A stretch of 64,000 nt of DNA, from assembly GCF_014647655.1 (NCBI RefSeq), contig NZ_BMPP01000002.1, positions 1 to 64,000 of the forward strand, in the 5' to 3' direction. The notes beneath the pieces were generated by a model. It was not told the origin of the DNA. It did not search any database and worked only from the letters and a program-made list of their open reading frames with translations. Of this stretch, positions 1 to 8,113 are shown piece by piece. Source of the stretch: Deinococcus malanensis. Lineage in GTDB: Bacteria > Deinococcota > Deinococci > Deinococcales > Deinococcaceae. The position numbers and the translations under genes were made by a program. Each line of letters begins with the position of its first letter. Position 1 is the stretch's first letter.

Positions 1-104
1 GGCGCCATGAGCGGCGCCGCAAGCAGTTACGCTTCCGGCGTGATCCCGAACCCTACTTGCTGGATCTCGAGGAGCGCCTCGTCAAGCTCCCTTTGCCGTC
101 ATAG
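1..104 (+). CDS. C-terminal end of an unidentified protein (partial)
   Basis: Frame 3 is open from the window edge to a TAG at 102-104 and encodes 33 residues rich in Arg, Glu and Leu, ending in LPLPS. The start lies outside the window. Most third positions are G or C, as in neighbouring genes. The stop sits directly beside the terminator hairpin at 105-140, as expected for a gene end. The product cannot be identified from this fragment, and a chance open frame is possible. Confidence 0.4.
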   Translation, partial: RHERRRKQLRFRRDPEPYLLDLEERLVKLPLPS

Positions 105-140
105 AAAAAAAGAGAGGGGCACCCGTCTGGGCACCCCTCT
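105..140 (-). terminator. Rho-independent terminator of the 5'-nucleotidase gene
   Basis: AGAGGGG (113-119) pairs with CCCCTCT (134-140), with an inner CCC/GGG pairing. A run of seven A (105-111) becomes a U-tract when read on the minus strand. It lies 18 bases past the minus-strand stop at 159 and may also stop plus-strand reading of the partial gene on the left. Confidence 0.85.
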
Positions 141-158
141 GTTTGTAGACCTGACAGT

Positions 159-1847
159 TCAGTTCAGGCGCTTGACGCGCTCGGTGGTGTCGGGGCTCGC
201 GGGGCTGGCCTTCAGGAAGTTCTGAAAGGCGTCCAGGTCCAGGTCGCCGCCCAGGCGGTCGGTGCCCTGTGCGAAGGTGGTAAAGTTATCGCCGCCGTCC
301 GCCAGGAAGCTGTTCAGCGCCACACGGTACTTGGCGTTCATATCCAGCGGCTGGCCGTTCAGACGGATGTCGCTGACCTTCTCGCCCTTGGGCTTGGCGT
401 TGTCCCAGGTGTAGGTAAAGCCCTTGCTGACCTGCAGCATGCGGTTCTGGCCAGCAGCGGGGTTATCGAACTGCTGCTCCAGGGCGGCCTTGATCTGCGC
501 GCCGGTCAGGGTAATTACCTGCAGGATGTTGCCGAACGGCTGTACGGCAAACACGTCGCCATAGGTCACGGTGCGGTTGGGGTTGGGCACGTTGACCGGC
601 AGATCGGCGCGGATGCCGCCGGGGTTCATGAACGCCACCACGGCGCCGCCCTTTGCAGCGGCGCTGGTTGCGGCCAGCTGACTGTCGGCGATCAGACGGC
701 CCAGAGCACTTTCGCCGTTGGGAGCAGCCGTACGGGTGATCTGCTCGACCCCCAGGGTGGCCACCACACGCTGCGCGAGCGGGTCAGTCATGCCCTTGGC
801 CTTCTGGACCAGAGCGGTCATGGCGGCGTCCTTGGGCAGTTCCTTGGCATCCACGACAACGTTGCTGGCCTTGATGCTCACCAGGCGGTGCAGGCGGGTG
901 TCCACGGTCAGGTCCAGACGCTGCAACAGGTGCCCGTAAGCGTCACCCTGAATCACCGGGCGCTCCACGCCGGTCGGACCGGCAACAGCGCAGTTGTAGC
1001 CGCGGTGGGTGTGCCCGGTCATGATGGCGCCGACGGCAGGGTCGATGCCCTGGGCAATCTTGACGATGTCGCCGGTCAGGGTCTTGCAGTTGATGGTATC
1101 GAAGGTGTCGCGGCTGGCGCCCCCCTGGTGGACCAGGGCGATGATGGCGTCAGGGCGCTGACGGCGGATCTCGGGCATGACGCGGTTGATGGAGGCGACC
1201 TCGTCTTCGAAGCGCAGCCCCGCCACACCGCTCGGGGTGACCACCGAGGGGGTGTCCTTGAGCACGGCACCCACGAACGCGATGCGGGCGTTGCCGGACT
1301 TCACGATCTTGTAGGCCGGGAACACGCGCTGACCGGTCGTGCTGTCGAACACGTTGGCAGCAATGTAGTTGAAGGCCGCGCCCTTGAAGGTGGGGTCGAA
1401 CTTACAGGCGATCTCGGGGGCGTTGCTGTCACAGCCGCCGCGCTGGTAGCGCTGCAGTTCCTTGATCCCATAGTCGAATTCATGGTTGCCCAGGACGTTG
1501 ACCTGCATGCCCAGACCGTTGAGTGCCAGAATGGTGGGCTCGTCGCGCAGCAGGGCGCTGATCAGAGGGCTGGCGCCGGTCATGTCACCAACCCCAACGA
1601 ACACGGTGTTGGGGTTGGCCGCACGGGCGCGGGCCAGCACAGTGCCGATGGCCTCGACGCCGCCAGCCTGAACGGTCAGGGTCTTGGTACGGTCGGCAGG
1701 ATCAGGAACGCGGAAGCTGGTGGGCAGCAGATTGCCGTGCAGGTCGTTGACACCGATAACAGTGACATCCTGGGTGGTGGGGCCGGTAAGCATGGTGCAG
1801 CTGCTGAGGGTCAGGGCTGCGCCGATCAGAGTGAGTTGGCGTTTCAT
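159..1847 (-). CDS. 5'-nucleotidase / 2',3'-cyclic phosphodiesterase family lipoprotein
   Basis: Secreted metallophosphoesterase of 562 residues that should release phosphate from extracellular nucleotides. The start at 1847 is preceded by a GAGGTG ribosome site; an open frame continues further upstream but lacks signals. Residues 1-17 form a lipoprotein signal ending in LSSC, so the protein is probably anchored through Cys17. The N-terminal metallophosphatase domain shows NDLHG (34-38), GNHEFDYG and GHTH, the di-metal ligands of the family. The C-terminal part carries the nucleotide-binding domain, with a conserved NPGGIRADL stretch and a late DGGDNF. It is a single gene with its own terminator, facing away from the next gene. 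Substrate preference cannot be read from the sequence. Confidence 0.9.
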   Translation of the reverse strand: MKRQLTLIGAALTLSSCTMLTGPTTQDVTVIGVNDLHGNLLPTSFRVPDPADRTKTLTVQAGGVEAIGTVLARARAANPNTVFVGVGDMTGASPLISALLRDEPTILALNGLGMQVNVLGNHEFDYGIKELQRYQRGGCDSNAPEIACKFDPTFKGAAFNYIAANVFDSTTGQRVFPAYKIVKSGNARIAFVGAVLKDTPSVVTPSGVAGLRFEDEVASINRVMPEIRRQRPDAIIALVHQGGASRDTFDTINCKTLTGDIVKIAQGIDPAVGAIMTGHTHRGYNCAVAGPTGVERPVIQGDAYGHLLQRLDLTVDTRLHRLVSIKASNVVVDAKELPKDAAMTALVQKAKGMTDPLAQRVVATLGVEQITRTAAPNGESALGRLIADSQLAATSAAAKGGAVVAFMNPGGIRADLPVNVPNPNRTVTYGDVFAVQPFGNILQVITLTGAQIKAALEQQFDNPAAGQNRMLQVSKGFTYTWDNAKPKGEKVSDIRLNGQPLDMNAKYRVALNSFLADGGDNFTTFAQGTDRLGGDLDLDAFQNFLKASPASPDTTERVKRLN

Positions 1848-1970
1848 GTACACCTCAGCATATCTCGCAGAGCGACTGTCGCGCATCCGGCGGGGCGGGC
1901 AGGGACCTACCCGGATGGGTTGACTGAGCGCGCCCGCTCCGTTGCCCCGGCTCCCCTTTACACTGGACCA

Positions 1971-2636
1971 GTGCGAAGAAGCCATGTGCTGACGCTGGCA
2001 CTGGGCGTGGGCTGGACGGCTGGACAGGCGCAGACCGCCGAGCCCGGCTCCCAGATGCTGGACGCTGTCCGGCAGGCGGTGGCGGCGTTGCCGCTGGTGC
2101 CCAGCGAGGGTTCACTGCTGGCCTGGGCCCGCAAGGAAGGGCTGGGCTGGGACGCCCTTCAGAACCTGTTCGAACTGCAGGTTCTCGACCCGGCCAATCA
2201 TTTCCTGGAGTGGCGTGGGCTTCACTCGGAATCCGGGATGTTCACGACCGTGCGCGCCGCCCTGTATGCCAAGACCAGCCGCGAGGGACTTCTGGTGCTG
2301 AACCGCGAATGGTGCCGTCTGGACCGCTGCACGGCCCGCACCACCTTTGGCTGGGTCGGGCCAAAGGGGTGGCGCGTGACCAGCGAGGCCGCCGTGATCC
2401 CATTGCTACGGGACGCCGATTTTTATTCCGGACCCGCGTACAGCTGCCTGAAAGGTGTAAGCCTGGGGGTCAGCTACCTGCCTGCCCGCTTCGGTGCGGG
2501 GCTGACAGCGGTGGCCGTGCCGCCTCCTGAGGCTGTGAATGTCTGCAGGGCAGCCGGGGTGGACCCCTCGCTGGTCACCCGTCCGATGCAGCTCAGCTGG
2601 CACGCCAGCGCTGGCAAGTTCCGCCGGGTTCCCTGA
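1971..2636 (+). CDS. Secreted protein of unknown function
   Basis: 221 residues starting at a GTG. The box TACACT at 1959-1964 leaves six bases before it, the leaderless layout repeated across this window. The first 21 residues look like a cleavable signal (hydrophobic LTLALGVGW, then AQA). The remainder is a mixed globular sequence with several Cys (REWCRLDRC, YSCLKG, VNVCRAAG) that could form disulfides outside the membrane. I recognise no catalytic motif or family. It is transcribed away from the nucleotidase and ends 14 bases before the convergent AlaX gene. Confidence 0.7.
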   Translation: MRRSHVLTLALGVGWTAGQAQTAEPGSQMLDAVRQAVAALPLVPSEGSLLAWARKEGLGWDALQNLFELQVLDPANHFLEWRGLHSESGMFTTVRAALYAKTSREGLLVLNREWCRLDRCTARTTFGWVGPKGWRVTSEAAVIPLLRDADFYSGPAYSCLKGVSLGVSYLPARFGAGLTAVAVPPPEAVNVCRAAGVDPSLVTRPMQLSWHASAGKFRRVP

Positions 2637-2650
2637 CCCCGGCCAGCTGC

Positions 2651-3883
2651 TCAGGAGCTGATCTGAGTCCGCAGGGGATCCGGCTTGAGCCCGGCCAGCG
2701 TCTCGCGGACGGCTTCGCTGAACAGCTGCACATCACCGGTATTGCCCTGGGCAAGTTCGGCCCGGCCCCCACCTTTGCCACCGGCGCGTGCCAGAGCCGT
2801 CCGCAGCACCTCGCCCGCATTAACTCCTGGAAGGGCGCTTCCCACCCCGCAGCGCCCCTGCGGGGTGTACGCCACCACCACGGTCCCTGTGGGCACCCTG
2901 GCCAGCAGCGGAGCAAGTAGTTCAGGAGCGTCCAGCTGTATTTCCCTCAGGGGAACCGTGCCGGCCGCCTGGAGGGGCCGGGCCTCCAGCAGTGCACCGG
3001 CCAGCTGTTCGCGCAGTACGTCCGCCGCCACCCGCAGGGTGTCGCGCTCGGCGGTCAGCGCCGCCACCCGCTCGGGCAGCCTCTCGACCGGCACGCTGAA
3101 TCCCTGGGCCAGGGTGCGGGCCGAGTGGTACACGCCGCTGAGGTACTCTGCGGCCTCTTCCCCGGCCATGAAGACCACCCGCGTGAGCCCGGCCTTCTGA
3201 CGTTCGGTCCGCAGGATGACCACCGGGGCAGCCAGGCCGGCGCGAGGAACGTGGGTGCCTCCGCAGGCACTGACATCGAAAGGCGCGCCGCCCGGCTCCT
3301 GAAAAATCACCAGCCGGACCTGTCCCCGCACCTGGGTCTCGCGGCGCAGCGGATAGGAGCTGAGCTGGTCTTCCGCGACGGTGGGCGTGTGGAGCTGCAA
3401 GTCACGGCGGCCCAGCGTTTCTCTCAGCAGCGCCTCGGCAGCGCGAACGTGCGACTCGGCCGGGTCGCCGCGCAGGTCCAGGGTGCACTCAGGGCTGCGC
3501 ATGCTGACGGCCGCCACCTGAAATACCGGATTGACACGGGCAAAAGTCTGCGCAAGAAGGTGCTCGCCGCTGTGGCGCTGAGCATGTCGCCAGCGCACGG
3601 CGGCGTCCACCTCACCGGTGACGACGGTTCCGGGCGGCGGCAGGTCCCCGGCCAGCGCGTGCCAGATCACCCCGGTGGTCTTGTCCTTGCGGGCCGCAAC
3701 CATGCGCGCCTCTGTGCCTGACCAGCGCAAGACCCCGATGTCGGTGTTCTGACCACCTCCCTCGGGGTAGAACGCAGTTGCGTCCAGGGCAATCTCGTGT
3801 GCCTGAACGTCGAGGACGGTTGCAGCGAAGGTCAGCTGGGCCGGGTCCTCGTGGTACAGCGGGCGGGTAGCAGCCAGGGTCAT
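2651..3883 (-). CDS. Alanyl-tRNA editing protein, AlaX type with DHHA1 domain
   Basis: A 410-residue freestanding homologue of the editing half of alanyl-tRNA synthetase, expected to hydrolyse Ser or Gly wrongly attached to tRNA-Ala. An N-terminal beta-barrel segment includes AFYPEGGGQ. The zinc site is complete: HSGEH in the middle and CGGTH further on. A coiled stretch follows, then a DHHA1 domain with the glycine-rich GGKGGGRAELAQG. It lacks the aminoacylation catalytic domain. The chosen ATG at 3883 has TACCCT at 3891-3896, seven bases upstream, a leaderless promoter pattern. A start at 3919 is also open but has no support. Confidence 0.88.
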   Translation of the reverse strand: MTLAATRPLYHEDPAQLTFAATVLDVQAHEIALDATAFYPEGGGQNTDIGVLRWSGTEARMVAARKDKTTGVIWHALAGDLPPPGTVVTGEVDAAVRWRHAQRHSGEHLLAQTFARVNPVFQVAAVSMRSPECTLDLRGDPAESHVRAAEALLRETLGRRDLQLHTPTVAEDQLSSYPLRRETQVRGQVRLVIFQEPGGAPFDVSACGGTHVPRAGLAAPVVILRTERQKAGLTRVVFMAGEEAAEYLSGVYHSARTLAQGFSVPVERLPERVAALTAERDTLRVAADVLREQLAGALLEARPLQAAGTVPLREIQLDAPELLAPLLARVPTGTVVVAYTPQGRCGVGSALPGVNAGEVLRTALARAGGKGGGRAELAQGNTGDVQLFSEAVRETLAGLKPDPLRTQISS

Positions 3884-4048
3884 TCCAGACAGGGTAGGCG
3901 AATGCCCGCAGGGAGGCACCGGGTGCGCGCGTCAAGAGAAGCACAAGAGACCTATCAGGCGGGCCACGATTTGCAGGCGTAGCGTGCACGTGTCTGCAGA
4001 GAACACCACAGACACTGCCTGAATGGTGTGGGCATGGGAGGAAGTGGC

Positions 4049-4831
4049 ATGGGCATGTTAAACGGCAAGGTCGCGTTCATTACGGGCGGTGCAAGTGGGA
4101 TCGGGGCAGGCACGGCACTGCGTTTCGCCCAGGAAGGAGCCAGGGTCGTGCTGGCCGACGTTCAGGACGAGGAAGGCGAGCGCATTCGCGACGAAATCCG
4201 CGGCCAGGGCGCCCAGGCCCTGTACGTGAACTGCGATGTCAGCGACCCGGAATCAGTCCGCAAAGCCATTGAGGCCACCATCAGTGAGTTCGGGCAGCTC
4301 GATATCGTGTTTGCCAACGCCGGAATCAACGGCGTCTGGACCCCGATTGATGAACTGCAACCCGATGAATGGGACAAGACCCTCGACATCAATCTCAAGG
4401 GCACCTATCTGACAGTTCACTTCGCTGTGCCCCACCTGAAGCGCGCAGGTGGCGGCAGCATCATCATCACCAGCAGTGTCAACGGGAACCGCACGTTCTC
4501 TACTGCCGGAGCCAGTGCCTACAGCACCTCCAAGGCCGGACAGGTCGCATTCATGAAGATGATCGCCCTGGAACTCGGCCGGGACAATATCCGCTGTAAT
4601 GCGGTCTGCCCGGGGCTGATTCACACCAATATTCAGGAGCGTACCGAGCAGCGCCACACCGAGGAGATCGGGATTGAGGTCGAATTGCCTCAGGGAAGTC
4701 CCGCGCTGAACGAGGGTGAGGGCGACCCCGTGAATGTGGCCGATACCTGCCTGTTCCTGGCCTCCGACCTGGGGCGTCATGTCTCGGGCGTTGAAATCTA
4801 CGTGGATGGAGGCGCGTCCCTGCTACGCTGA
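4049..4831 (+). CDS. Short-chain dehydrogenase/reductase (SDR)
   Basis: A 260-residue classical SDR oxidoreductase. The Rossmann cofactor motif TGGASGIG lies at residues 12-19. NAG follows the fourth strand, with a catalytic Ser in TSSVNG and YSTSK as the Tyr/Lys pair. The C-terminus ends in the usual VDGGASL stretch. An Asp at the end of the second strand (LADVQDEEG) favours NAD(H) over NADP(H). ATG 4049 is chosen because GGGAGG at 4036-4041 is seven bases upstream; a GTG at 4028 in the same frame overlaps that site. The substrate is not predictable. It stands alone, divergent from the AlaX gene. Confidence 0.88.
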   Translation: MGMLNGKVAFITGGASGIGAGTALRFAQEGARVVLADVQDEEGERIRDEIRGQGAQALYVNCDVSDPESVRKAIEATISEFGQLDIVFANAGINGVWTPIDELQPDEWDKTLDINLKGTYLTVHFAVPHLKRAGGGSIIITSSVNGNRTFSTAGASAYSTSKAGQVAFMKMIALELGRDNIRCNAVCPGLIHTNIQERTEQRHTEEIGIEVELPQGSPALNEGEGDPVNVADTCLFLASDLGRHVSGVEIYVDGGASLLR

Positions 4832-5740
4832 GCGGACTCCGTCAATTGAACCGAGGAGCACCACACGCCTCGTAGTATCCCGTTCACAACCGGGGCTAGG
4901 GAGGCACGCTACAGATCTGTGTGGCGGTCGACGGAGACATTCGATACAGGATGGTAACGGCGCCGCTTTGCATCGACTTTCTCGCACGGCTAGTCTGATT
5001 CCTGAGTGGGGAGCATCGACCCGGCGACCGATATCAAAATCGATTACGGCAGGCAGCACATTGGAATTCTCAGGTTGTGCCGGGAAGCTTTGCCAGCAAA
5101 AAAGCGGATTTAATTCTTCTCCACCCTACGGACTCGCAGTTCGTTGGGGTGGAGTTTGCGTCTGACGAATTGCCGATGCCAATCAGGCTGCGTAGAGCCC
5201 TTTGGTGCGGCTCCAGCCATTCCCACATCGCCTCCTTCTACTTCTATCCCCGTATCAGCAAGATTAAGATTGTATAAATGAACGAGTCTTGTGCATCCCT
5301 GGATATTTCTTATCCACAAGCACAAAATGAGATAATTTAAGCTTTTTAACAATTGCTGATTCAGATCGGTATTCAAGCTTTTGCGGCGGCTTCGACCTCC
5401 GGTTATGGGCAGCAGATATAAAGCCCGCAATATGGGTGCGCACCTGCGTCACAACGCTGAGTCCTTGGTATAGGGGTGAGGCCATAAAGCATGACGCCTC
5501 GCAGCATGGCAGACAGATTACAGATATTCAAATGCTACGGCCCTCTTCTTTATCTGTCTCTGTGCGGTTCGAAGTGCGTCGCGATCGCCACAAGAGGCGT
5601 GGCGACAAAGTCCATTCATTCCACCAGGTGCCGTGCGCCGCGAGCCAGCAATAGCCCTCTCTGGCACGGCCACTGGAGCAACACCGAAAATTTATCCGGT
5701 GCAGGCGGCATACGTTCTATCGGAGGTAAAGGAGATTTAT
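4832..5740. other. 909-base gene-poor stretch, A+T-rich in part
   Basis: No convincing gene is visible. The frames present are short, lack a ribosome site and have codon use unlike the neighbours. Base composition drops sharply between about 5060 and 5500, for example around 5270-5350, against the G+C-rich surroundings. I see no tRNA, no terminal inverted repeats and no recognisable transposase remnant. The right end supplies the ribosome site of the gene at 5741. It may be decayed foreign DNA or a long regulatory region. Confidence 0.6.
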
Positions 5741-6619
5741 ATGAAGGAAGCTCGGTTTGCCATGTCGGTCCTCACCCTGTGCCTGCTTGGCCACGCGGCG
5801 GCGCAGCGGGCTCCTGCAGTCGAGATCACAGCGACGACCAAGGGATACCAGGCCCCAGCACAACTCCCCTCAGGGTTCGTGCAGATGAACTTTAAGAATG
5901 ATGGCGTCGCGCCCATCGAGATGCAGCTGTTCAAGCTGAAAAGCGGCGTGACGGCCGAAACCCTTAAACGCGCGGTCACTGCCTTTGCGCTCGGATCTCA
6001 AACCCATCAGGGAGACATGGCTGCCCTGGAGGCGGCGATGATCAAGGCTTCAGACCTGTATGGCGGTGCGCAGCAACTGCCTCCCAAAGCCACCTACACC
6101 ATGACCGTCAATCTTGAGCCCGGCAACTACGTGCTCACGACCACCAGCACCAACAACGCCGAAAAAAATCCTCAGGCGCTGGCCAACACAGGATTTTTCA
6201 AGGCCTTCACCGTGGTCAAAGGGACCAACACGGCAGCAGCCCCCAAAGCAGCGTATATGGTTCAGCTGGCAGATTTTGCCCTGGCACTACCACCTACGCA
6301 AGTCACCGCTGGAACCCATATGTGGGAAGTGGTTAATCATGGAAGGCAACCCCATTTCCTGATGCTGGTCCCGCTGAAAGCTGGAAAGACCCCCGAGGAC
6401 GTTATGAAGTTCCTTGCAGCGGGAGATCAGGCCCAGGGTGAGCCGCCCGTCGACTTTAACTCGTACATCGGAACCGGCGTACTTTCGTCCGGGAAGGCCA
6501 ATTTCGTGCCCCTCACCCTTAAGCCTGGAACCTACTTCGCGGCCTGCTTCGTCACTGATCCCGCCACCCACAAGCCGCACGCCATGATCGGCATGACCCG
6601 CTTCATTACCGTGCGCTGA
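5741..6619 (+). CDS. Secreted two-domain cupredoxin-like protein
   Basis: 292 residues with a signal peptide (LTLCLLGHAAAQ). GGAGGTAAAGGAG directly before ATG 5741 is a strong ribosome site and fixes the start. Two beta-rich repeats can be seen. The first, about residues 25-165, has no Cys. The second, about 170-292, has NHGRQPH early and then CFVTDPATHKPHAMIGM near the end, an order His..Cys..His..Met like a type-1 copper site. The Cys-His spacing is longer than in plastocyanin. It sits 62 bases before a multicopper oxidase in the same direction, which suggests a shared copper or electron-transfer role. The family is not certain. Confidence 0.72.
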   Translation: MKEARFAMSVLTLCLLGHAAAQRAPAVEITATTKGYQAPAQLPSGFVQMNFKNDGVAPIEMQLFKLKSGVTAETLKRAVTAFALGSQTHQGDMAALEAAMIKASDLYGGAQQLPPKATYTMTVNLEPGNYVLTTTSTNNAEKNPQALANTGFFKAFTVVKGTNTAAAPKAAYMVQLADFALALPPTQVTAGTHMWEVVNHGRQPHFLMLVPLKAGKTPEDVMKFLAAGDQAQGEPPVDFNSYIGTGVLSSGKANFVPLTLKPGTYFAACFVTDPATHKPHAMIGMTRFITVR

Positions 6620-6681
6620 ACGTCACTCTTCGCTGAGCCCCCGCCTGCCGGGACGCCCCTGCGCCACCACCTGGAGGACCC

Positions 6682-7989
6682 GTGAACCGGCTTGCTACGC
6701 TGATTGCCGTCCTTGTCGCGCTGATCGGTCCGACAGTGGCCGGACCGCCCGGCGGCCTGGGCCGCCCGGGCCTGATCGACCGCTTCCTGCGGCAACCGGT
6801 GGGCACCGTGCCAGTGAGCCGGTATACCGGCCGGGTCCGTGAATTCACGCTGGATGTGCGCCGGATCACCGCGGAGATCGCGCCCGGGGTACGGGTAGAG
6901 CAGTGGGCGTTTGCGATTCCGGGCCAGCCGGTGCGCGTGCCGGGGCCCGAGATCCGGGTCAGGCAGGGGGATCTGGTGCGGCTGACACTGCGCAATACCT
7001 TCGATCAGCCGCACACCATTCATCCTCACGGCATCATTTCTGTGGCCCAGCGCATGGACGGCCTGGACGAGGTGCTGCCCGGCCAGAGCTTTATCTACGA
7101 GTTCGTGGCGACCGAGGCCGGCACCTTCGCCTACCACTGCCATTTCCAGACCAACCTGCACCTGAACATGGGTATGTACGGCGCCCTGATCGTGGAGCCT
7201 GCCGACTCCAAAGCCAGGGTCTGGAAAAGCGAGCACACGTTGATCCTGGACGACTGGGACAGCCGCCAGGACCCGAACAACCCGGTGCACAGGCCCAAGG
7301 CCAATTACTTTCTGGTCAACGGCAAGGCCGCTCCACTGATTCCGGACCTGCAGATTCCGCCCGGTGACGTCAGCCTGCTGCGGATGATCAACATGGGGTA
7401 CACCCAGCACTCCATGCACCTGCACGGCGTCACCTTCCTGGTGATGGCCAAGGACGGCCACGACCTGCCCCAGCCGTATGAGGCCGACACCCTGCTCATC
7501 GCGCCCGGCGAGCGCTACGACCTGCTGGTCAAGGGACGTGACGGGCGCTTTGTCTTTCATGACCATACCGGCCCCCATGCCACCAATGACGGCGTGTACC
7601 CGGGGGGCATTCACTTCATGGTCAACGGCGGCCCGCCGCTGGACCAGCACGGCAGGCCGGACCCACAGGCGGCCCAGGCCGGTCACCATCACGGGGCTGC
7701 TGCTAGCACCAGCCTGCCGCTTCTGGATGACCGGCACTCACCGGTCGTGCGCGCAGCGGGCTTCAAATTCAGTCCGGGAGAAATGCGTGTGAAACAGGGC
7801 ACGACAGTGCGCTGGAGCAATGCGGACTTCGTGGCCCATGGTCTGGTGCTCCGCGCCCCGGACGGCACCGAGACCACACGTGGTCTGCCCAGAGGCGGCA
7901 GCATCAGCGAGGTCCTCGGCAAGAAAGGCACGTACACCTACCGGTGTCTGCCTCACCCTTTCATGACCGGCACCATCAGGGTGGAGTGA
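6682..7989 (+). CDS. Two-domain multicopper oxidase fused to an amicyanin-like domain
   Basis: 435 residues, GTG start at 6682 after TGGAGGACCC, with a signal peptide ending near VAG. It should oxidise a substrate with O2 in the periplasm. Domain 1 (about 30-175) has HTIHPHG and YHCHFQTN...HLNMGM, which gives trinuclear ligands plus the Cys, His and Met of a type-1 site. Domain 2 (about 180-320) has HSMHLHG and FHDHTGPH, where the usual HCH Cys is Asp, so it has no type-1 copper. After a His-rich linker (HHHG), residues about 345-435 form a third cupredoxin ending in CLPHPFM, the spacing of amicyanin. Probably co-transcribed with the gene at 5741. Confidence 0.9.
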   Translation: MNRLATLIAVLVALIGPTVAGPPGGLGRPGLIDRFLRQPVGTVPVSRYTGRVREFTLDVRRITAEIAPGVRVEQWAFAIPGQPVRVPGPEIRVRQGDLVRLTLRNTFDQPHTIHPHGIISVAQRMDGLDEVLPGQSFIYEFVATEAGTFAYHCHFQTNLHLNMGMYGALIVEPADSKARVWKSEHTLILDDWDSRQDPNNPVHRPKANYFLVNGKAAPLIPDLQIPPGDVSLLRMINMGYTQHSMHLHGVTFLVMAKDGHDLPQPYEADTLLIAPGERYDLLVKGRDGRFVFHDHTGPHATNDGVYPGGIHFMVNGGPPLDQHGRPDPQAAQAGHHHGAAASTSLPLLDDRHSPVVRAAGFKFSPGEMRVKQGTTVRWSNADFVAHGLVLRAPDGTETTRGLPRGGSISEVLGKKGTYTYRCLPHPFMTGTIRVE

Positions 7990-8071
7990 GGGCCAGGCAG
8001 GTGTTCAGCCTTCAGTTCCTTCTGTCTGGCCGGATCGACCGGTCCAACAACGAGTGTCCATAGACCAGAAG

Positions 8072-8100
8072 AAGGGGACGACATCGGCGTCGTCCCCTTT
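8072..8100. terminator. Bidirectional terminator
   Basis: AAGGGGACGAC pairs perfectly with GTCGTCCCCTT around a short loop, with TTT on the right and A-rich bases on the left. It lies between the convergent multicopper oxidase and efflux transporter genes and can serve both. Confidence 0.8.
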
Positions 8101-8113
8101 CTGGCATCTGCTG

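Noticed and set aside
888..1970. Open frame running into the secreted-protein gene from far upstream
   Set aside because: It lies antisense to the 5'-nucleotidase, has low-complexity Gly/Val/His-rich translation and no start signal. The real gene begins at 1971 after a TACACT box.
5110..5430. 106-codon minus-strand frame in the gene-poor region
   Set aside because: No ribosome site, no -10 at leaderless distance, odd composition, and overlapping frames of similar length on both strands.
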